This document shows positions 31,229-42,513 of a DNA stretch of 64,000 nucleotides, piece after piece. Under the pieces are notes generated by a model. The model was given only the letters and a program-made list of their open reading frames with translations, was not told where the DNA came from and searched no databases. This DNA is from Heliocidaris erythrogramma (taxonomy: Eukaryota > Echinodermata > Echinoidea > Camarodonta > Echinometridae). A program made the translations under genes and the position numbers. Each line of letters opens with the position of its first letter. Positions within the stretch are counted from its first letter, which is position 1. The stretch covers positions 9,054,303 through 9,118,302 of the forward strand of contig CM046870.1 of assembly GCA_025617745.1 (NCBI GenBank), written 5' to 3'.

Positions 31229-31897
31229 ATTTCACAATGAAGCCATCGATGCATGCAACTCCACATTGCAATGAAGAGGGTTCTTTGGGCTCGTGAATAT
31301 TCATAAGATTTTCTATAGGCTATTTGGTGACGAATCGATAAACTCTTGTCAGTGATCATGCAATGCGGGCACTTATCCTACGTAGATACGGGGCAATTCA
31401 TTGTAAACAAACCCTTTCTTCTGAATGATCTGTTTTCCCACTCCCCAAGATTTATTGCTGGTGATTTTTGACAGTTGTATTTGCACGAGGGCCTAGGATG
31501 GTGGTTCTGAGCGCCTTTCATAAAAACGGAAGGCATTCTTAAATAGATTTCTATTTTGCTGGACCTTCAGCAGTACTTTCAGCAATGTCAACGATGGACA
31601 AGCACTTGTGATTTTCGCCAGAGTTCTGAACCAATAGACCCGCAATTATAAAGTTAAATCCTGTGTCTGTGGGACCGGATGGCACAGGCAGTACAAGTGG
31701 ATCGTAAACATATAGGAAGGAAATAATTATGTGTTCGACGGGCATAGGGATAACGAAGAGGAAAACGAAACTGTCGACACAAGCCACAAGGGAAAGTCAA
31801 GTTGAATAGACGATATTCAGTGTTAGGCGGTCATCCGAACTTTTTTTTCTAGAATATACCGAGCTTTTCGATATAAGTTCACGGTTTAATAGAAACT
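31229..31897. promoter_or_regulatory. Upstream region of the patatin gene
   Basis: This is the 5' flank of the ATG at 31898. No clear TATA box or CpG cluster is seen, and the transcription start is not determined. The minus strand has an open 78-codon frame (31551-31787) with LVLPVPSGPTDTGFNFIIAG. It is of unknown significance and is not called as a gene. Confidence 0.35.
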
Positions 31898-32332
31898 ATG
31901 GGTTCGAGAAACTCGAAGATAGCTTCCTCTTCGAAGCCGAGAGTTGAAGGAGAAGATGAAGACGATGGTGCCAGCGGCAGCAAGAGGGATCCTCATGAAG
32001 AGACTTCTCAGAGAACTCGTCGGCGAGAAACGGACACCAAGAAGAAACGCAATCGAAAGATCACCCTAGATCCGCAGTCTTACCAAGGCCAGGATATCCT
32101 AGCCGCCGAGCAAGCAGAGGAAAAATTACGGAACAGCAGCCTCAACATCAAGAAAAGACTTACAGACTCGCTGAGGTCGATCAGGTCCGACGCGTCGGCA
32201 TCGGACGCGTCGTGGTTCACGGATAACAGCTCTGTGGAGCTCATTGATTACGAAGCCTTCGAGTACCCGTTTGAAAACGTGATCTTCGAAGGAGGCGGGA
32301 ACAAGGGTTTGGCTTATGCTGGTGCCATCAGG
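31898..32332 (+). CDS. Patatin gene exon 1
   Basis: 145 codons, from MGSRNSKIASSSKPRV to VIFEGGGNKGLAYAGAIR. Ends AGG|GTGAGT in phase 0, directly after the oxyanion-hole motif. Confidence 0.92.
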
Positions 32333-35300
32333 GTGAGTTTACAGTAATTTTATTGATGTATATTTTCTTGTGCATCATTCCTATTTTATGGAACAGTGTT
32401 CAATATTCACCTCAACTATTTTTCCATGTACAGAGTTTTGTTCCCACGTTAACCAGTAGGCTAATGATATTCAGGGGAACTTCAAAGGCAAATACATTCT
32501 TCCAAAGTTTTCTCAATGGGTCTAATATTGTAATCCACTTCCTTCTAAATACAATATTCATTCTAACCAGTGGCAGATCCAGGAAGAGGGAATTTTCGAT
32601 TATAAAGGCACCTGAAATGTGATATATTTTTTTCCTTTTAAATTAAGATAGATTTTTCGCCCCCCCCCCCCCCCGTCCCCATTCAAGAGAATCCTGGATC
32701 TGCCTTTACCTTGGGACTCAATCTTGACAAAGTCTACTACCCCCATTAATTCGATCGAGAAGACCCTGATTATGAACACGCTAAAACGTCGATAACGACC
32801 ATTGTTCTATTCAATAATAATTCAGAGTTCCAACCTCGTGAAAAGAAAAGGTTCTCGATTTGCTATGTCCAAATGCATTATTCAAACTATACACCGTGCT
32901 TACCGGTTTTAAGACCACCAGGGGAGGGGTGGTAGGGGGACCTATTGTCTATGAGTCCTCTTCAAAAAGAAAAAGTCGACGTTCCCTACCCCTCTCCCTT
33001 TCATTCTCCTCATCTCTCTTCCGTTATACATGAAATATAGTTACGCAACTGGTTATAATATTTCATTTGCAATCTATGTCTTCCTTTCTACATATAGGAG
33101 ATGGAACGTGTCGGTGTATGGAAGAACATCAAACGACTTGGAGGGGCAAGTGCGGGTGCCATGACAGCTACGCTTATGGCGATTGGGTACAACTCATACG
33201 AACTCCAGGAATTTCTTAGCATGAATCTCCAAAGCTACTTCCTAGGTTAGAGCTCAAAAACGCTGAAATTATGTTGACAATGCTATATTATGTGGGTGAT
33301 ACCAAGTTCTTGATATGTCAGGTACACTATCCATGTGATTTGAGATCTCTCTACCCAATTTGCCATATGTCTCATCGATCATACGTCCGATTGGTCCTAT
33401 TTTCCATTGGTCATAATCCCGTTGGTCCTAGTATCCAATTTATCCTATGTCGGAATGATCCCTTGTTCAATTACCCTATATCCGAAAGATGCTTTCGTAT
33501 TAATGGAACTTAGGACTAATTGGGATGTGCTATATTGATCAGTCTGACCATTTATTAAGAGGAACTCTCTCCTCCGAAGCCGAAAAAGCTAGCTGCAATG
33601 CTGTGAACTTTTGGACGTTGATTGCTTATTACGCAGACTGGCGCATGTTGTTTATTCTTCTAGAGTATCGCCAATTACTTGAATGCTCAAGACTGGTGAT
33701 TTCTTTTCCCTGTTAATTCCTTACCTTTTTAGATGCCAAGTGCGCCACGTGCAGTCTCCTGCCTAACCTTATAAGGCACTTCGGTTGGCATCCCGCTCGT
33801 CGTCTCTTCGAATGGTTCGGCGACCGACTGGAAGAAATGACTGGTGATGCCGATGTGACATTTAAACAACTGTACGACAAACTGGGCAAGGAGCTCTGTA
33901 TCGTGGTCACCAATCTCAATCACATGGATGCCGAGTATTGTCACGTCAAGACCACACCCAACATGCCAATCAGGATCGCAGTGCGCATGTCACTAGCAAT
34001 CCCAGGTAAGCTGTAGTATTAGATGGAGGCAGCATTCACCCCAGAAATTTTTTTAATATTTAGGCCATCTTTCGAAGTCTGAGGCTCACTTAAGGTAGAC
34101 ATACATGTTTTTTTCAAGGTGAGTTACATTATGAAATATTTGACTGTGCTCCTGCAGGTTTGTTCGGCGCTGTAAAAAGTGAAAAACAGGGAAGCCACGA
34201 CTGTTACGTCGACGGGGGTGTGCTCTGCAACTATCCATTGCACTGTTATGACGGTAAGTCATTCTTCTCTACATGCACAATGAACGATGTGCGTGTAGCC
34301 CTTCAAGGTTAGTTACTTAGTGTTGGTCCATTGAGGGATGGGGGGCACTGGTTATAGGGGAGGGGCACCAATCCTTAAGAGATTTTAGCTTAAGTCATAC
34401 CTATTCAAAATTCCATACGATTAGGCACTTCTTCAATTTTTCCCAATGAATCGTTAACCGCATATGACTTTAGTCTATCCAAGCGCCTTTGATTAGGCAA
34501 TTAGAATAATTGGCTCTCGACAAATTCCCGAATTGGCTTGGATTAGATTGAACTAACGAAAATGAAAGGAATTTGTTATAGTTACAAGACTTATTTTCTT
34601 GTCAAAAATTATTAGACCATCCATGAATTCTCATTTACTGTCGCCAATGAGCTTAAGTCAAAACATAGAAGAGAATGATGAAAAGTGTAGGTATTTTTCC
34701 ATTCCCCAAGTCAGTGAAACCTTTTCAGAAAACAAAGGAACATGGAAGACTTTATTACCATGGTATTTCTACCTGAAACTTTCCAATATGCCTTCTGATT
34801 GATTTATTCACAATATAACCACTTTTATCTATTTTTTTTTCTAACGAAAGTTTAGTGGCAGCCATTACTGGAGATTTGTCCTGTAACGAAGCGAAATATT
34901 TTCTCTTAACAGGTTGGTGGCTTTCTATGAAACCAGGTGACAGCATGTTGAGAAGACTTCAGCCACTCGAAGACATCGGGAAGCTATGGGATAAAAAAGA
35001 ACGCTTTGGTACCGTTAACCCGAAGACCATTGGACTTGTCCTCGTATGTATTCCCCACTCTCTCTAAAGAAACCAAAAAAACTTGGTCTTGTGAAATGAA
35101 ATGTTAGCAAATGTATATGCATGTTGTGTAAACTTTAGGTCTGACGTATTCATGAATGCGACGTATCATGCGTATTGTATATTGCTGGTATATTGAAATC
35201 CTCAAATACTACTACTATTCTAAAATATCCTTGATAATGATCCACTACGTTAAATATATTTTTAAAAACTTCTTTAATTGACAATAAAGATATGGAGGCA

Positions 35301-38300
35301 GGGGTGTCGATCCGTAATCACGACGGGGGGGGGGGGGGGGGGGGGGGGTGACCGCCGAGGGAGTGAAGCCAGTGGCTTATCCAGGATTATGGCGCCCGGG
35401 GCAAAAAATGAAGTTACTCCTCCCCCTCCCCCCCCCCCCCCCCCCTCCCGGGATCGACACTCATGTGTGGAGGTACTGTATTTGTAACTTTAATCAAGGT
35501 GCCAATTATTATGTTTGCTTATCGGAATACTTGAAGTTGAAGAAACAAAAAATCGAAAATGGAATAAGTTTGTTAAAGCAGTGAAAGTTTGGATTTTCGT
35601 CCATGATTATGCCATAATGATGATTGATAAGTACCAATTTTTGTTTTGCTTAGTTTAATCTTTATATTTGTCTTTTATTTTCAGTACAGCAGCGATGAAC
35701 AGGATGTAATGGTTTCAAAGCTGCAAAGACGAAAAACGCATAATACACGTAGACCCAACACTAAACTTTCCAGGTAGGTAAATTTGGTGTGTGGTTTAGG
35801 TTTTTTTTTTAAGTCCCAACGTTGTATGAATATCGTAAGGAATACAAGATATATTTTAAGGTCGATCATTTTGAATGTTTATAAGCCAAGATTTTAAAAA
35901 GACAAATTGGGAATTCCATTGATCTGCAAATGAAGAAAAAAAAATTGTCAACACGAATATATTTTTATTAGAGGTTCGTGGTTCTTTAATCCACTAAAGT
36001 TTATTAAACTTAGAATATAAATTCAAGAATTGATATATACGTCTGTTGAGAGCCAGAAGTGCATTGAATCTGTTTTTAAGTGTATTGTGTTAACGTCCTT
36101 CTGGTTCACAGCAGACAATCGTTACTTTCTAGTCTGTTACCCCGTCTCCATTAGGGATAGGGATCGCAGCCCTGCGTTGCATCTGGGTGAATGGGCATAA
36201 TTTCGCCAGGGGCTGACGTCTCTTGTCCGAATACCACTTATCCGATTTCCAGATATTCGTGAGAGCAATGTAATTCTAACACTTTATCACAGTGAAAATG
36301 TGATTTCTTTATATGAATGTACTGGATGATATATAAATAATACAAATAGACTATCTCGTTGTCGAAATATGAGGTGGTGGTTGCCCGAATATTCGTAATA
36401 TTTAAATTCTAATTTTAGCCGTCAACAATTTCAGATTTGGCGACAGAAATTTTACTTTGGGGACACCTCTCTAACGTACTGTACTGCCCTATCCTCTTTC
36501 ATATTCGTGTTCGCTTTTTCCGATCTTATTCTTTTCTATTCGCTTCATTTTTTTTCTTCAACATTTTCTCTCTAACAGGCGGAGGAAAGCAATGAAAGAA
36601 GTCAAAGATACAGCCGTGCGCGAGCATGCCATCATCACCTCGGCCTTGTCGAACTTTCTCCGTCTCCTTGCTGAAAGCGACGTCGATGAGAGCGGCACGA
36701 TCACGAGAAAAGAACTGATGCAGGCATTCGACAAGAAGGTGGATTACTTTCCAGAGGGGCAGCGTCGAACGCTATTCGGGGATAACTACAAAGTGGAGGA
36801 CATTTTCGACTTTTTGAACCACGAGGAGGACGACGAGGTCAGTTGATTTTAATAGACACTTAGGGGTGTTGCAAGAAAGTTGCAATCAATTGCAAATCCC
36901 CCAAATCAGTCGCAAGTCTTGCAATTGATTGCAAGTTCCATTTAAAATACATGTATCATATTTCCAATCGATTGCAAATGGGAGATTTTCAATTGATTGC
37001 AACTTTCTTGCAACACCCCGACTGGTTAAAACTCTTGACTGGGGATGTGGAGGTTGTGGGTTCGAGCCCCGACATGGTACAATATTGTGCTATGGCAATG
37101 CATTACTCTACATTTGCCACTCACGAAACGTGTTGAAAGCGGGTACCTGGTAGGATTTATTCCTTGAATCCAGTGTGTGCTGATAACGGATGCGGAAAGC
37201 CGGGTTATAATAAGAGAGGCGCATCGGACGTGATATTATACACACGACAACATATAGATTTCTACACCTGCCTTCGTCATTTTCATATACTATCATTTTG
37301 GTTAAAGAGCCCAGTGGTATATCCAGAAAGTGACAAACAGGGGGCGGAACCAAATCAGACCGCGGGGGTTAATGCATTTGGACAGCCCCACGTGCTGTAG
37401 ACATATTGTAAGTTTCTGTTTTCTTCACTGGGTCTTAAGATGAGGGGGGGGGGGGCGGAGAAAGGGCATACGCTGAATTTACTCTCTGTTTAATATAGCC
37501 TTGATATGCTTCAGAACCATATACTAATAGTATACACAAATGTACAGTTAAACATGTTAAGATAGTAATTTGCATAAATATTTCACTTTGTTGCACAGTC
37601 TATACATCCATTTGAAAAACGTATAGAAATTTACCCACCGTATATAGTGCTCCTTTAATTAACCCATTGCTTACTTTAACCGGGTCCTGGGGAGCGTTTC
37701 ATCAAGCGGTTTGTCAGTGATTTTTTTTACCAACTGTTATTAGCTACTGAAATCCTTGCATCTGATTGGCCGAGAGCAAATTTGTCAGTAAAAAACATCA
37801 CTGACAAGACACCTGATGAAACGCTCCCTTGTACTAAGCCTATATGATTTTGAGGATTCAGTAATAGTGGGTTACCTATTTCATGCATTTTTTTCTCCCG
37901 GACAGTTTGATTTGGATTGACTTGAATAAATATGTTGATTAGCATGCCTAATGATCACTTCCAAGAGTAAAAGAATAAAAATTTCAGTTTCATCACGTTT
38001 TTTTTTTTGCACCATTCTCTTTTCTCGCGTAGATAACTTTCCAGGAGTTGCAAACCTTCGCCGAGCGACGTGGCGTGGCCATCCAGACAAGCTTTGAAGG
38101 ATACGGCAGGAAAGAAATCAAAACGTTCGGGCAGTTCCTTGGCGCCCTTACCGATACACTACTCGTCAACGTTAAAAGAATATTCACCACGGTAAGCCTT
38201 AACCAGTTGTAAAATCATTTCTGAAGAGAAATGATGGTCCAAGGTCAAGGGAGGGAAGTGTAGTTGTCATAAAACAGAAAGAATAACAATTTACTGCATG

Positions 38301-40382
38301 GTAATATAAATACGGGCGGTCATTCTAGTGGTCCGCTACTTCACTGTCTGCCGTTATCGAAGACATTTTTTTCTGCTTGGCCAACTTTTGAAACCAAATT
38401 TCAATGGTGCAAAACTTGTCCCTTTTCATTATACGTCTACATAATTGGAATGGAGATCATTCAACCAACCGTGAGTTGACCATCCGTTTCATTCAAAACT
38501 TGAGCAGAGGAAAATTCGACATGAATCAGGAAAAAATGTTACTGTTCAACTGTCCATGGTCGGATTTTATTTATCAAGGTGTCAAATTAAATGAAACATG
38601 ATAGGCTACAGTCTGAGCATCTTCTATTAAATCTATATTTACTAACTGCAAAAATATTCAGGGTTGAATCTGGGTTTCCTCTTTATTTACTCGATCACAC
38701 TGTATATTTTGTTCATGGCCTACATAATACATTTTATTAAAAACGCTGTATAGTGTACCAAGAAACTGTTGTAATCTGTGGAATCATTCCAATCTTATTC
38801 TTGAACCAACTTCAAAAGATCCGCCGCAGGGAGGTAAATTTCCCCCAAATAAATTCCTCTTCCAAACCAAACAAAACGTTCTCGGGGGTCACTCACAGAC
38901 TGAAGTGGTACCCATGCTCGTCCAAGCATCTCAAAATTGGACCCTTGATGGCGTAATCCTTCATGTCAAATTCAACCCGTTAATGGTGTAAATGGCGTAG
39001 GATTAAATATACCCCTAAGACTTCAGTCTTCGAGTGACCCCCCCCCCCCCCCCCCCCCCCCCGGGTAGAAGCCATACTCCGACTAGGAATCCCGAATGGG
39101 ATGGTGTACCAGCGGCTACTCTGAATGTAACGACTGTGTCTGAGATTTGTACGCACCAAATATGAAGTCCACCAAGTCATGTGTGCATTGTGTGACTGGG
39201 CTTTGACCTATTTCACACAAAAACTTTAGAAATATACCATCTTCAAGGTTATTTCATTTTTATTTATACATGTATTATATCTATAACCAACATTGTAGAA
39301 AACAGTTAACGATTGCTGTTTTTTCCATTGATTTTACAGGATGACGATATCAGCAGAACAATCGGTATCGATACTGTCTACGTTGATACAACCGACTTTA
39401 AACTGGAAGAGGGCGACATGAAATTCTTGTTTGAGGTATTTTCATCAAATATCAGTTTGTTCTTAGTAATTCAATGGATTATTGGGTTTGTATGGGTTCC
39501 CACATTCTTATGACGCTTGATGGGAAGAAAGGGTTTAAGCAGTAATTGTAAGGCTACATGAAGTTTAAAGTTCAGGAAAAGAGTGGGAAAGGATTTCTTA
39601 TTGAGACATTTTAAAAGCTTGATCAAAGAAGAAATGCAATATTTTAAATACGTACATTATGGGACATGAACACATTTTTTAGTATATTGTATAATGCATT
39701 CTGATCAGCATGATTATGCTCATCGTATAAGTTGTGTAGGTCCCATCAAACTAAACAGACAACTTAGAAAAATGTTTGCCTGTTGAAAGATCTCTACCAA
39801 ATGAATTCTACCATTTTTTTTATATCGCAGCAAGGAGAGCGAGCGGTTCGCTCTTATCTCCGCCACTACGTTCGGCTTCATGACCCTCCGTTGAAGAAAG
39901 AACTACAAGGAGGTAGCACGACTGAGAGCACCTTGCCCTACAAGGAACACCAGCAGCAGTTCCACAACACTGATCACGACACTATCCCTGGAAGCAGGGA
40001 GGGCTCAGCAGTCCTTTCCCGCACCAACTTGCGTCTCCATACCTTAACTCTGAACGCAAGTGCTAACGAGGCACTGCCGAACTCTCCGCGAGCTTTAACT
40101 AGCCTGGATGGCGGCCCGCCAATTGTAATCTCACAACCGACGGAAGATGTGCGTCGTAGCCGCATACGATTGGCACCGCTCGAAGGTGCCGCTCACCGAA
40201 GTCCGTCACCAGCCAGGCGTGATCATACCCCGACCGGCTCCCGTGCCTCGCTCAGTGGAAGAAACTCTCCGAGTACATCTCCAAGAACTCGCGTTGGAGA
40301 AAAGTTAGTGAAAGTAAAGAGAGGAACGAGAAAGCACAAAGAACTTTCGAATGGTGCATTCAGTGATCCCCAGGATGTATGA
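31898..40382 (+). CDS. Patatin-like phospholipase with paired EF-hands
   Basis: Ten exons (31898-32332, 33098-33245, 33733-34005, 34158-34253, 34913-35043, 35685-35773, 36579-36837, 38033-38191, 39340-39435, 39831-40382) join to 2238 nt, or 745 aa. All have GT-AG ends and matching phases. The N-terminus MGSRNSK fits an N-myristoylation signal, and a charged, Lys/Arg-rich linker follows. The patatin domain spans about 125-340: oxyanion motif EGGGNKG (131-137), nucleophile elbow G161-A-S163-A-G165 and catalytic Asp in D304-G-G. It predicts a Ser-Asp lipid acyl hydrolase. EF-hand 1 loop is DVDESGTITRKE (425-436), canonical. EF-hand 2 loop is NHEEDDEITFQE (471-482), split by intron 7, with Asp at the usual Gly. 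The tail (563-745) is Ser/Pro/Arg-rich and probably disordered. A membrane-attached, calcium-responsive phospholipase is inferred. It converges with PDIA4. Confidence 0.9.
32568..32709. mobile_element. hAT-like MITE in patatin intron 1
   Basis: CAGTGGCAGATCCAGGA on the left and TCCTGGATCTGCC on the right are complementary. A C-run of about 17 lies inside (32659). The outermost right bases are eroded and no TSD is visible. Same family as 10610-10848. Confidence 0.7.
33098..33245 (+). CDS. Patatin gene exon 2
   Basis: Acceptor CTACATATAG|GAG. Encodes EMERVGVWKNIKRLGGASAG, carrying the catalytic serine elbow. Donor CTAG|GTTAGA in phase 1. Confidence 0.92.
33300..33510. repeat. Degenerate short-period repeats in intron 2
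   Basis: ATTGGTCCTA and ATTGGTCATA, with CAATTTATCCTATGTC and CAATTTGCCATATGTC, recur every 20-40 bases through the block. This is a decayed minisatellite of unclear unit. Confidence 0.45.
33733..34005 (+). CDS. Patatin gene exon 3
   Basis: Acceptor TTACCTTTTTAG|AT, phase 1 to phase 1. Encodes DAKCATCSLLPNLIRHFGWH through KTTPNMPIRIAVRMSLAIPG, the central helical and strand part of the patatin fold. Confidence 0.93.
34158..34253 (+). CDS. Patatin gene exon 4
   Basis: Acceptor CTCCTGCAG|GT. Encodes GLFGAVKSEKQGSHDCYVDG, then GVLCNYPLHCYD. Contains the catalytic Asp of the DGG dyad. Donor GACG|GTAAGT in phase 1. Confidence 0.93.
34913..35043 (+). CDS. Patatin gene exon 5
   Basis: Acceptor TTCTCTTAACAG|GT. 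Encodes GWWLSMKPGDSMLRRLQPLE to NPKTIGLVL. Ends CTC|GTATGT in phase 0. Confidence 0.9.
35327..35446. repeat. Opposed G-run and C-run in patatin intron 5
   Basis: A G-run of about 22 (35327-35348) and a C-rich run (35419-35450) face each other across a segment containing CAGTGGCTTATCCAGGATTA, a fragment of the hAT MITE family. They can form a G:C stem or a G-quadruplex. Confidence 0.8.
35685..35773 (+). CDS. Patatin gene exon 6
   Basis: Acceptor TTTTATTTTCAG|TAC. Encodes YSSDEQDVMVSKLQRRKTHN and then TRRPNTKLS. A basic linker between catalytic and EF-hand parts. Donor CCAG|GTAGGT in phase 2. Confidence 0.88.
36579..36837 (+). CDS. Patatin gene exon 7 (first EF-hand)
   Basis: Acceptor TTCTCTCTAACAG|GCGG, phase 2 in and phase 0 out (GACGAG|GTCAGT). 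Encodes the canonical calcium loop DVDESGTITRKE, and NHEEDDE, the first half of the second loop. Confidence 0.92.
36863..37019. mobile_element. Hairpin MITE in patatin intron 7
   Basis: GGGGTGTTGCAAGAAAGTTG at 36863 is complemented by CAACTTTCTTGCAACACCCC ending at 37019. The arms extend through CAATCAATTGCAAAT. The SINE at 37020 begins immediately beyond it. Confidence 0.88.
37020..37222 (+). mobile_element. SINE with tRNA-like head in patatin intron 7
   Basis: The B-box GGTTCGAGCCCC, a partial head CTGGTTAAAACTCTTGACT and the body block CTACATTTGCCACTC with GGGTACCTGGTAGGATTTAT match the other SINEs. It is truncated after GCCGGGTTATAATAAG. Confidence 0.7.
37690..37828. mobile_element. MITE of the GGGAGCGTTTCATCA family
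   Basis: Ends GGGAGCGTTTCATCAAG and CTTGATGA-like ...TGATGAAACGCTCCC are inverted. The interior TACTGAAATCCTTGCATCTG and ATTGGCCGAGAGCAAATT are shared with 52831-52968 and, in complement, 26300-26443. Confidence 0.8.
38033..38191 (+). CDS. Patatin gene exon 8
   Basis: Acceptor TTTTCTCGCGTAG|ATA, 159 bp, phase 0 both sides. Encodes ITFQELQTFAERRGVAIQTS to TLLVNVKRIFTT, completing EF-hand 2 (ITFQE). Its paralogue is at 26092-26250 on the other strand. Confidence 0.93.
38880..39064. repeat. Inverted repeat with long C-run in patatin intron 8
   Basis: CTCGGGGGTCACTCACAGAC and ACTGAAG on the left are complemented by GACTTCAGTCTTCGAGTGAC on the right, followed by a C-run of about 25. The whole resembles a decayed MITE. 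Confidence 0.55.
39340..39435 (+). CDS. Patatin gene exon 9
   Basis: Acceptor TTGATTTTACAG|GAT, 96 bp, phase 0 both sides. Encodes DDDISRTIGIDTVYVDTTDF and then KLEEGDMKFLFE. Confidence 0.9.
39831..40382 (+). CDS. Patatin gene exon 10 (last)
   Basis: Acceptor TTATATCGCAG|CAA. 183 codons to TGA 40380-40382. Starts QGERAVRSYLRHYVRLHDPP and continues into a Ser/Thr/Pro/Arg-rich tail with several SP motifs (RSPSPARR, NSPSTSPRT) that could be phosphorylated. Confidence 0.92.
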   Translation, partial: QGERAVRSYLRHYVRLHDPPLKKELQGGSTTESTLPYKEHQQQFHNTDHDTIPGSREGSAVLSRTNLRLHTLTLNASANEALPNSPRALTSLDGGPPIVISQPTEDVRRSRIRLAPLEGAAHRSPSPARRDHTPTGSRASLSGRNSPSTSPRTRVGEKLVKVKRGTRKHKELSNGAFSDPQDV

Positions 40383-41158
40383 AGAATGGGCAGGAAATTT
40401 TGTTTACTGCACAGAACTATGACTGTATTCTCAGCACAATGGTCTGCATTCACACTGGAGCTAAGTCACATTTTTTCTACAATATTCATTATATTCAATC
40501 AAACTCTGTTGAAATTCTTTTGTTAAACCCCAAGTTTTAATAGACCAAGCTTAAACAAAGCGTCAGTTGTAAATTGAATAGAAGACGGGCTACTATGTTC
40601 TTGATTTTCCTGACGATCTATTTCATGCATCAAGTAATCTGTACATTCAAAGAGTTAAAGAATAAGTCATGGCTGTCAAAATAGTATGTTTAGATGTGTA
40701 TGATTATGTGAAAATAGTATTACATTTAAAATTTGTGTATATTCAATTGTACCATAGTCAAATCTATGCACTTTTCTATACAATAGCATTTACTTCTCTG
40801 CAATATGGCATATTACGCAATTATGATTATGCACAACTAATTAAAATGTAATTTTTGCAAGGATCATGCAATGCATGTATACCTCTTAATGTATGACAAT
40901 TTTGGTAATTAAATGAGTGCTAAACGATATAATAATAGTGTGCTTATCACCATGGCGGTCTCTATGTGCTGAAATGAAATGAAAAGAGAGGAAGTAGGAA
41001 AGGGATATTTTTGAAAGTGTACCCAATCTTCAAAATGATTTACATAAAATGACTGTAACTGCAAATAAGTAAACAGACCACAGGCTATATTCAATCAACC
41101 CAGTCAAATATACTTTATTACCTTTGCACATTATTGTGTGCAAATTATTGCTCTACAC

Positions 41159-41164
41159 AATAAA
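41159..41164 (+). terminator. Candidate poly(A) signal of the patatin gene
   Basis: AATAAA, 777 bases after the stop codon. Earlier ATTAAA variants are alternatives. Confidence 0.3.
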
Positions 41165-41243
41165 AATGATACCACACAGAGTTGGCAATGATTTCCAATA
41201 CGAACAAGCAAACATGAAATAAAATTTAATAGAACAATACATG

Positions 41244-41403
41244 TACAGTGAAACCTGCTTTAGCGACCACCTGTATAGAAAGACCACCTGTCTATAAAGA
41301 TAATTTTTGTTTCCCTTGGAAAGTGTTTCTCAAAGAACACCTGCTCATAAAGACCGCTTTTCTTGGCTCCCTTGAGTGGTCTTTATAGACAGGGTTCACT
41401 GTA
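41244..41403. mobile_element. pogo/Tigger-type MITE
   Basis: The ends ACAGTGAAACCTGCTTTAGC and, complemented, ACAGTGAACCCTGTCTATAA are bounded by TA. The interior repeats GACCACCTGTCTATAAAGA and AGTGGTCTTTATAGACAGGG, as in Tigger-derived elements. There is no ORF. Confidence 0.82.
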
Positions 41404-42425
41404 TATAATGTTATTTTCCATTAATTGGCAGGAGATATATAAAAAATGGAATGTGTGCTGGTTTAGCACAAGTGGTTCTTTCTTAACCCTTTCATGACAT
41501 GAATTATTTATTGATCGCATTTTGTTCTTCAAATTGGCAACAATATTTTTCTTTTACTGCTACATGGCTCTAATAAGGTGTAATGTCTTTGACAACAATA
41601 TACACGGTTAGGAATTTTCTCATTTTTTAAATTCCTGGCATCAAACGCAGTATGGTCATGCAACAAAAATGGACATAGTGTGTGCAGACATTATTGCTCT
41701 TTCTACTCGTGCATCTGGTATATTTTTAGAGCTCTGAATCAAAACTTATTGAGCAAAACCATTAAATGTGGTCAATTGTTTTGAAAGGGCCAAAATAACC
41801 TCATCAAAAGTTGAACAGGAATGAGAGAAGGCCTTTTGACAACATTGCACATATGGAATGTTCTAAAAGCCTAGGGCGAGCATATCAAAGCTAATAGGGA
41901 GTTCTGGAAACAGAATTGCATTTTGAGAGAACGTAGCTTGAAGCAATACTGAATTGCTTATCATGCAGAAGATGGGTGTTTTTCACTAGCAAAATGTACA
42001 CAAATGAACAAAATGTTGCTAGACTTTACATTCTCTGAGGACCAAAATGCATTCAAACACAAGAGAATGTATGGGACCATGTGACATAGTGCTCCTCAAC
42101 ATGCAGTCGGGACAACTAAATGTAGCTTTCTTTAGTCCTTGCCATACTTTTCTCTATCCGTTGTTCAGCTTATACATTTTCTACTCAAACTGTCGGGCAA
42201 GTCTATTTGTTAGTCACTTAAAAAGTTTGGTTCAATTCTGCGACATGTTGTTACATAACATGTATCTGTCATTCCCAGAACTCAAGGTAACCTTTAATAT
42301 GTCAACCTGACCAAGTCATATGTTCAATCATATACTCGCCAAAATCGGGGCGGGTAACAAGGAGAAGCAATAGTGAATACGCAACTTTGTGTGGAATTCA
42401 GAGAATACTGACCAAAGATGTAGAA

Positions 42426-42513
42426 TATATCGTCCGTTTGGAGCCAGAAGGGCGTTAACTCTGTACAGAATGATATGAGTTAACGCCCTTCTGGCTCCAA
42501 ACAGACGATATAC
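42426..42513. repeat. Near-perfect hairpin of the GGAGCCAGAAGGGCG family
   Basis: The arms are about 37 bp (TATATCGTC.GTTTGGAGCC / AGAAGGGCGTTAACTC and complement) with one mismatch and a 13-base loop. The arm word recurs at 6318-6660. Confidence 0.85.

Noticed and set aside
31551..31787. Divergent minus-strand gene sharing a promoter with the patatin gene
   Set aside because: A single 78-codon frame without splice or domain support; kept only as a remark in the upstream-region entry.
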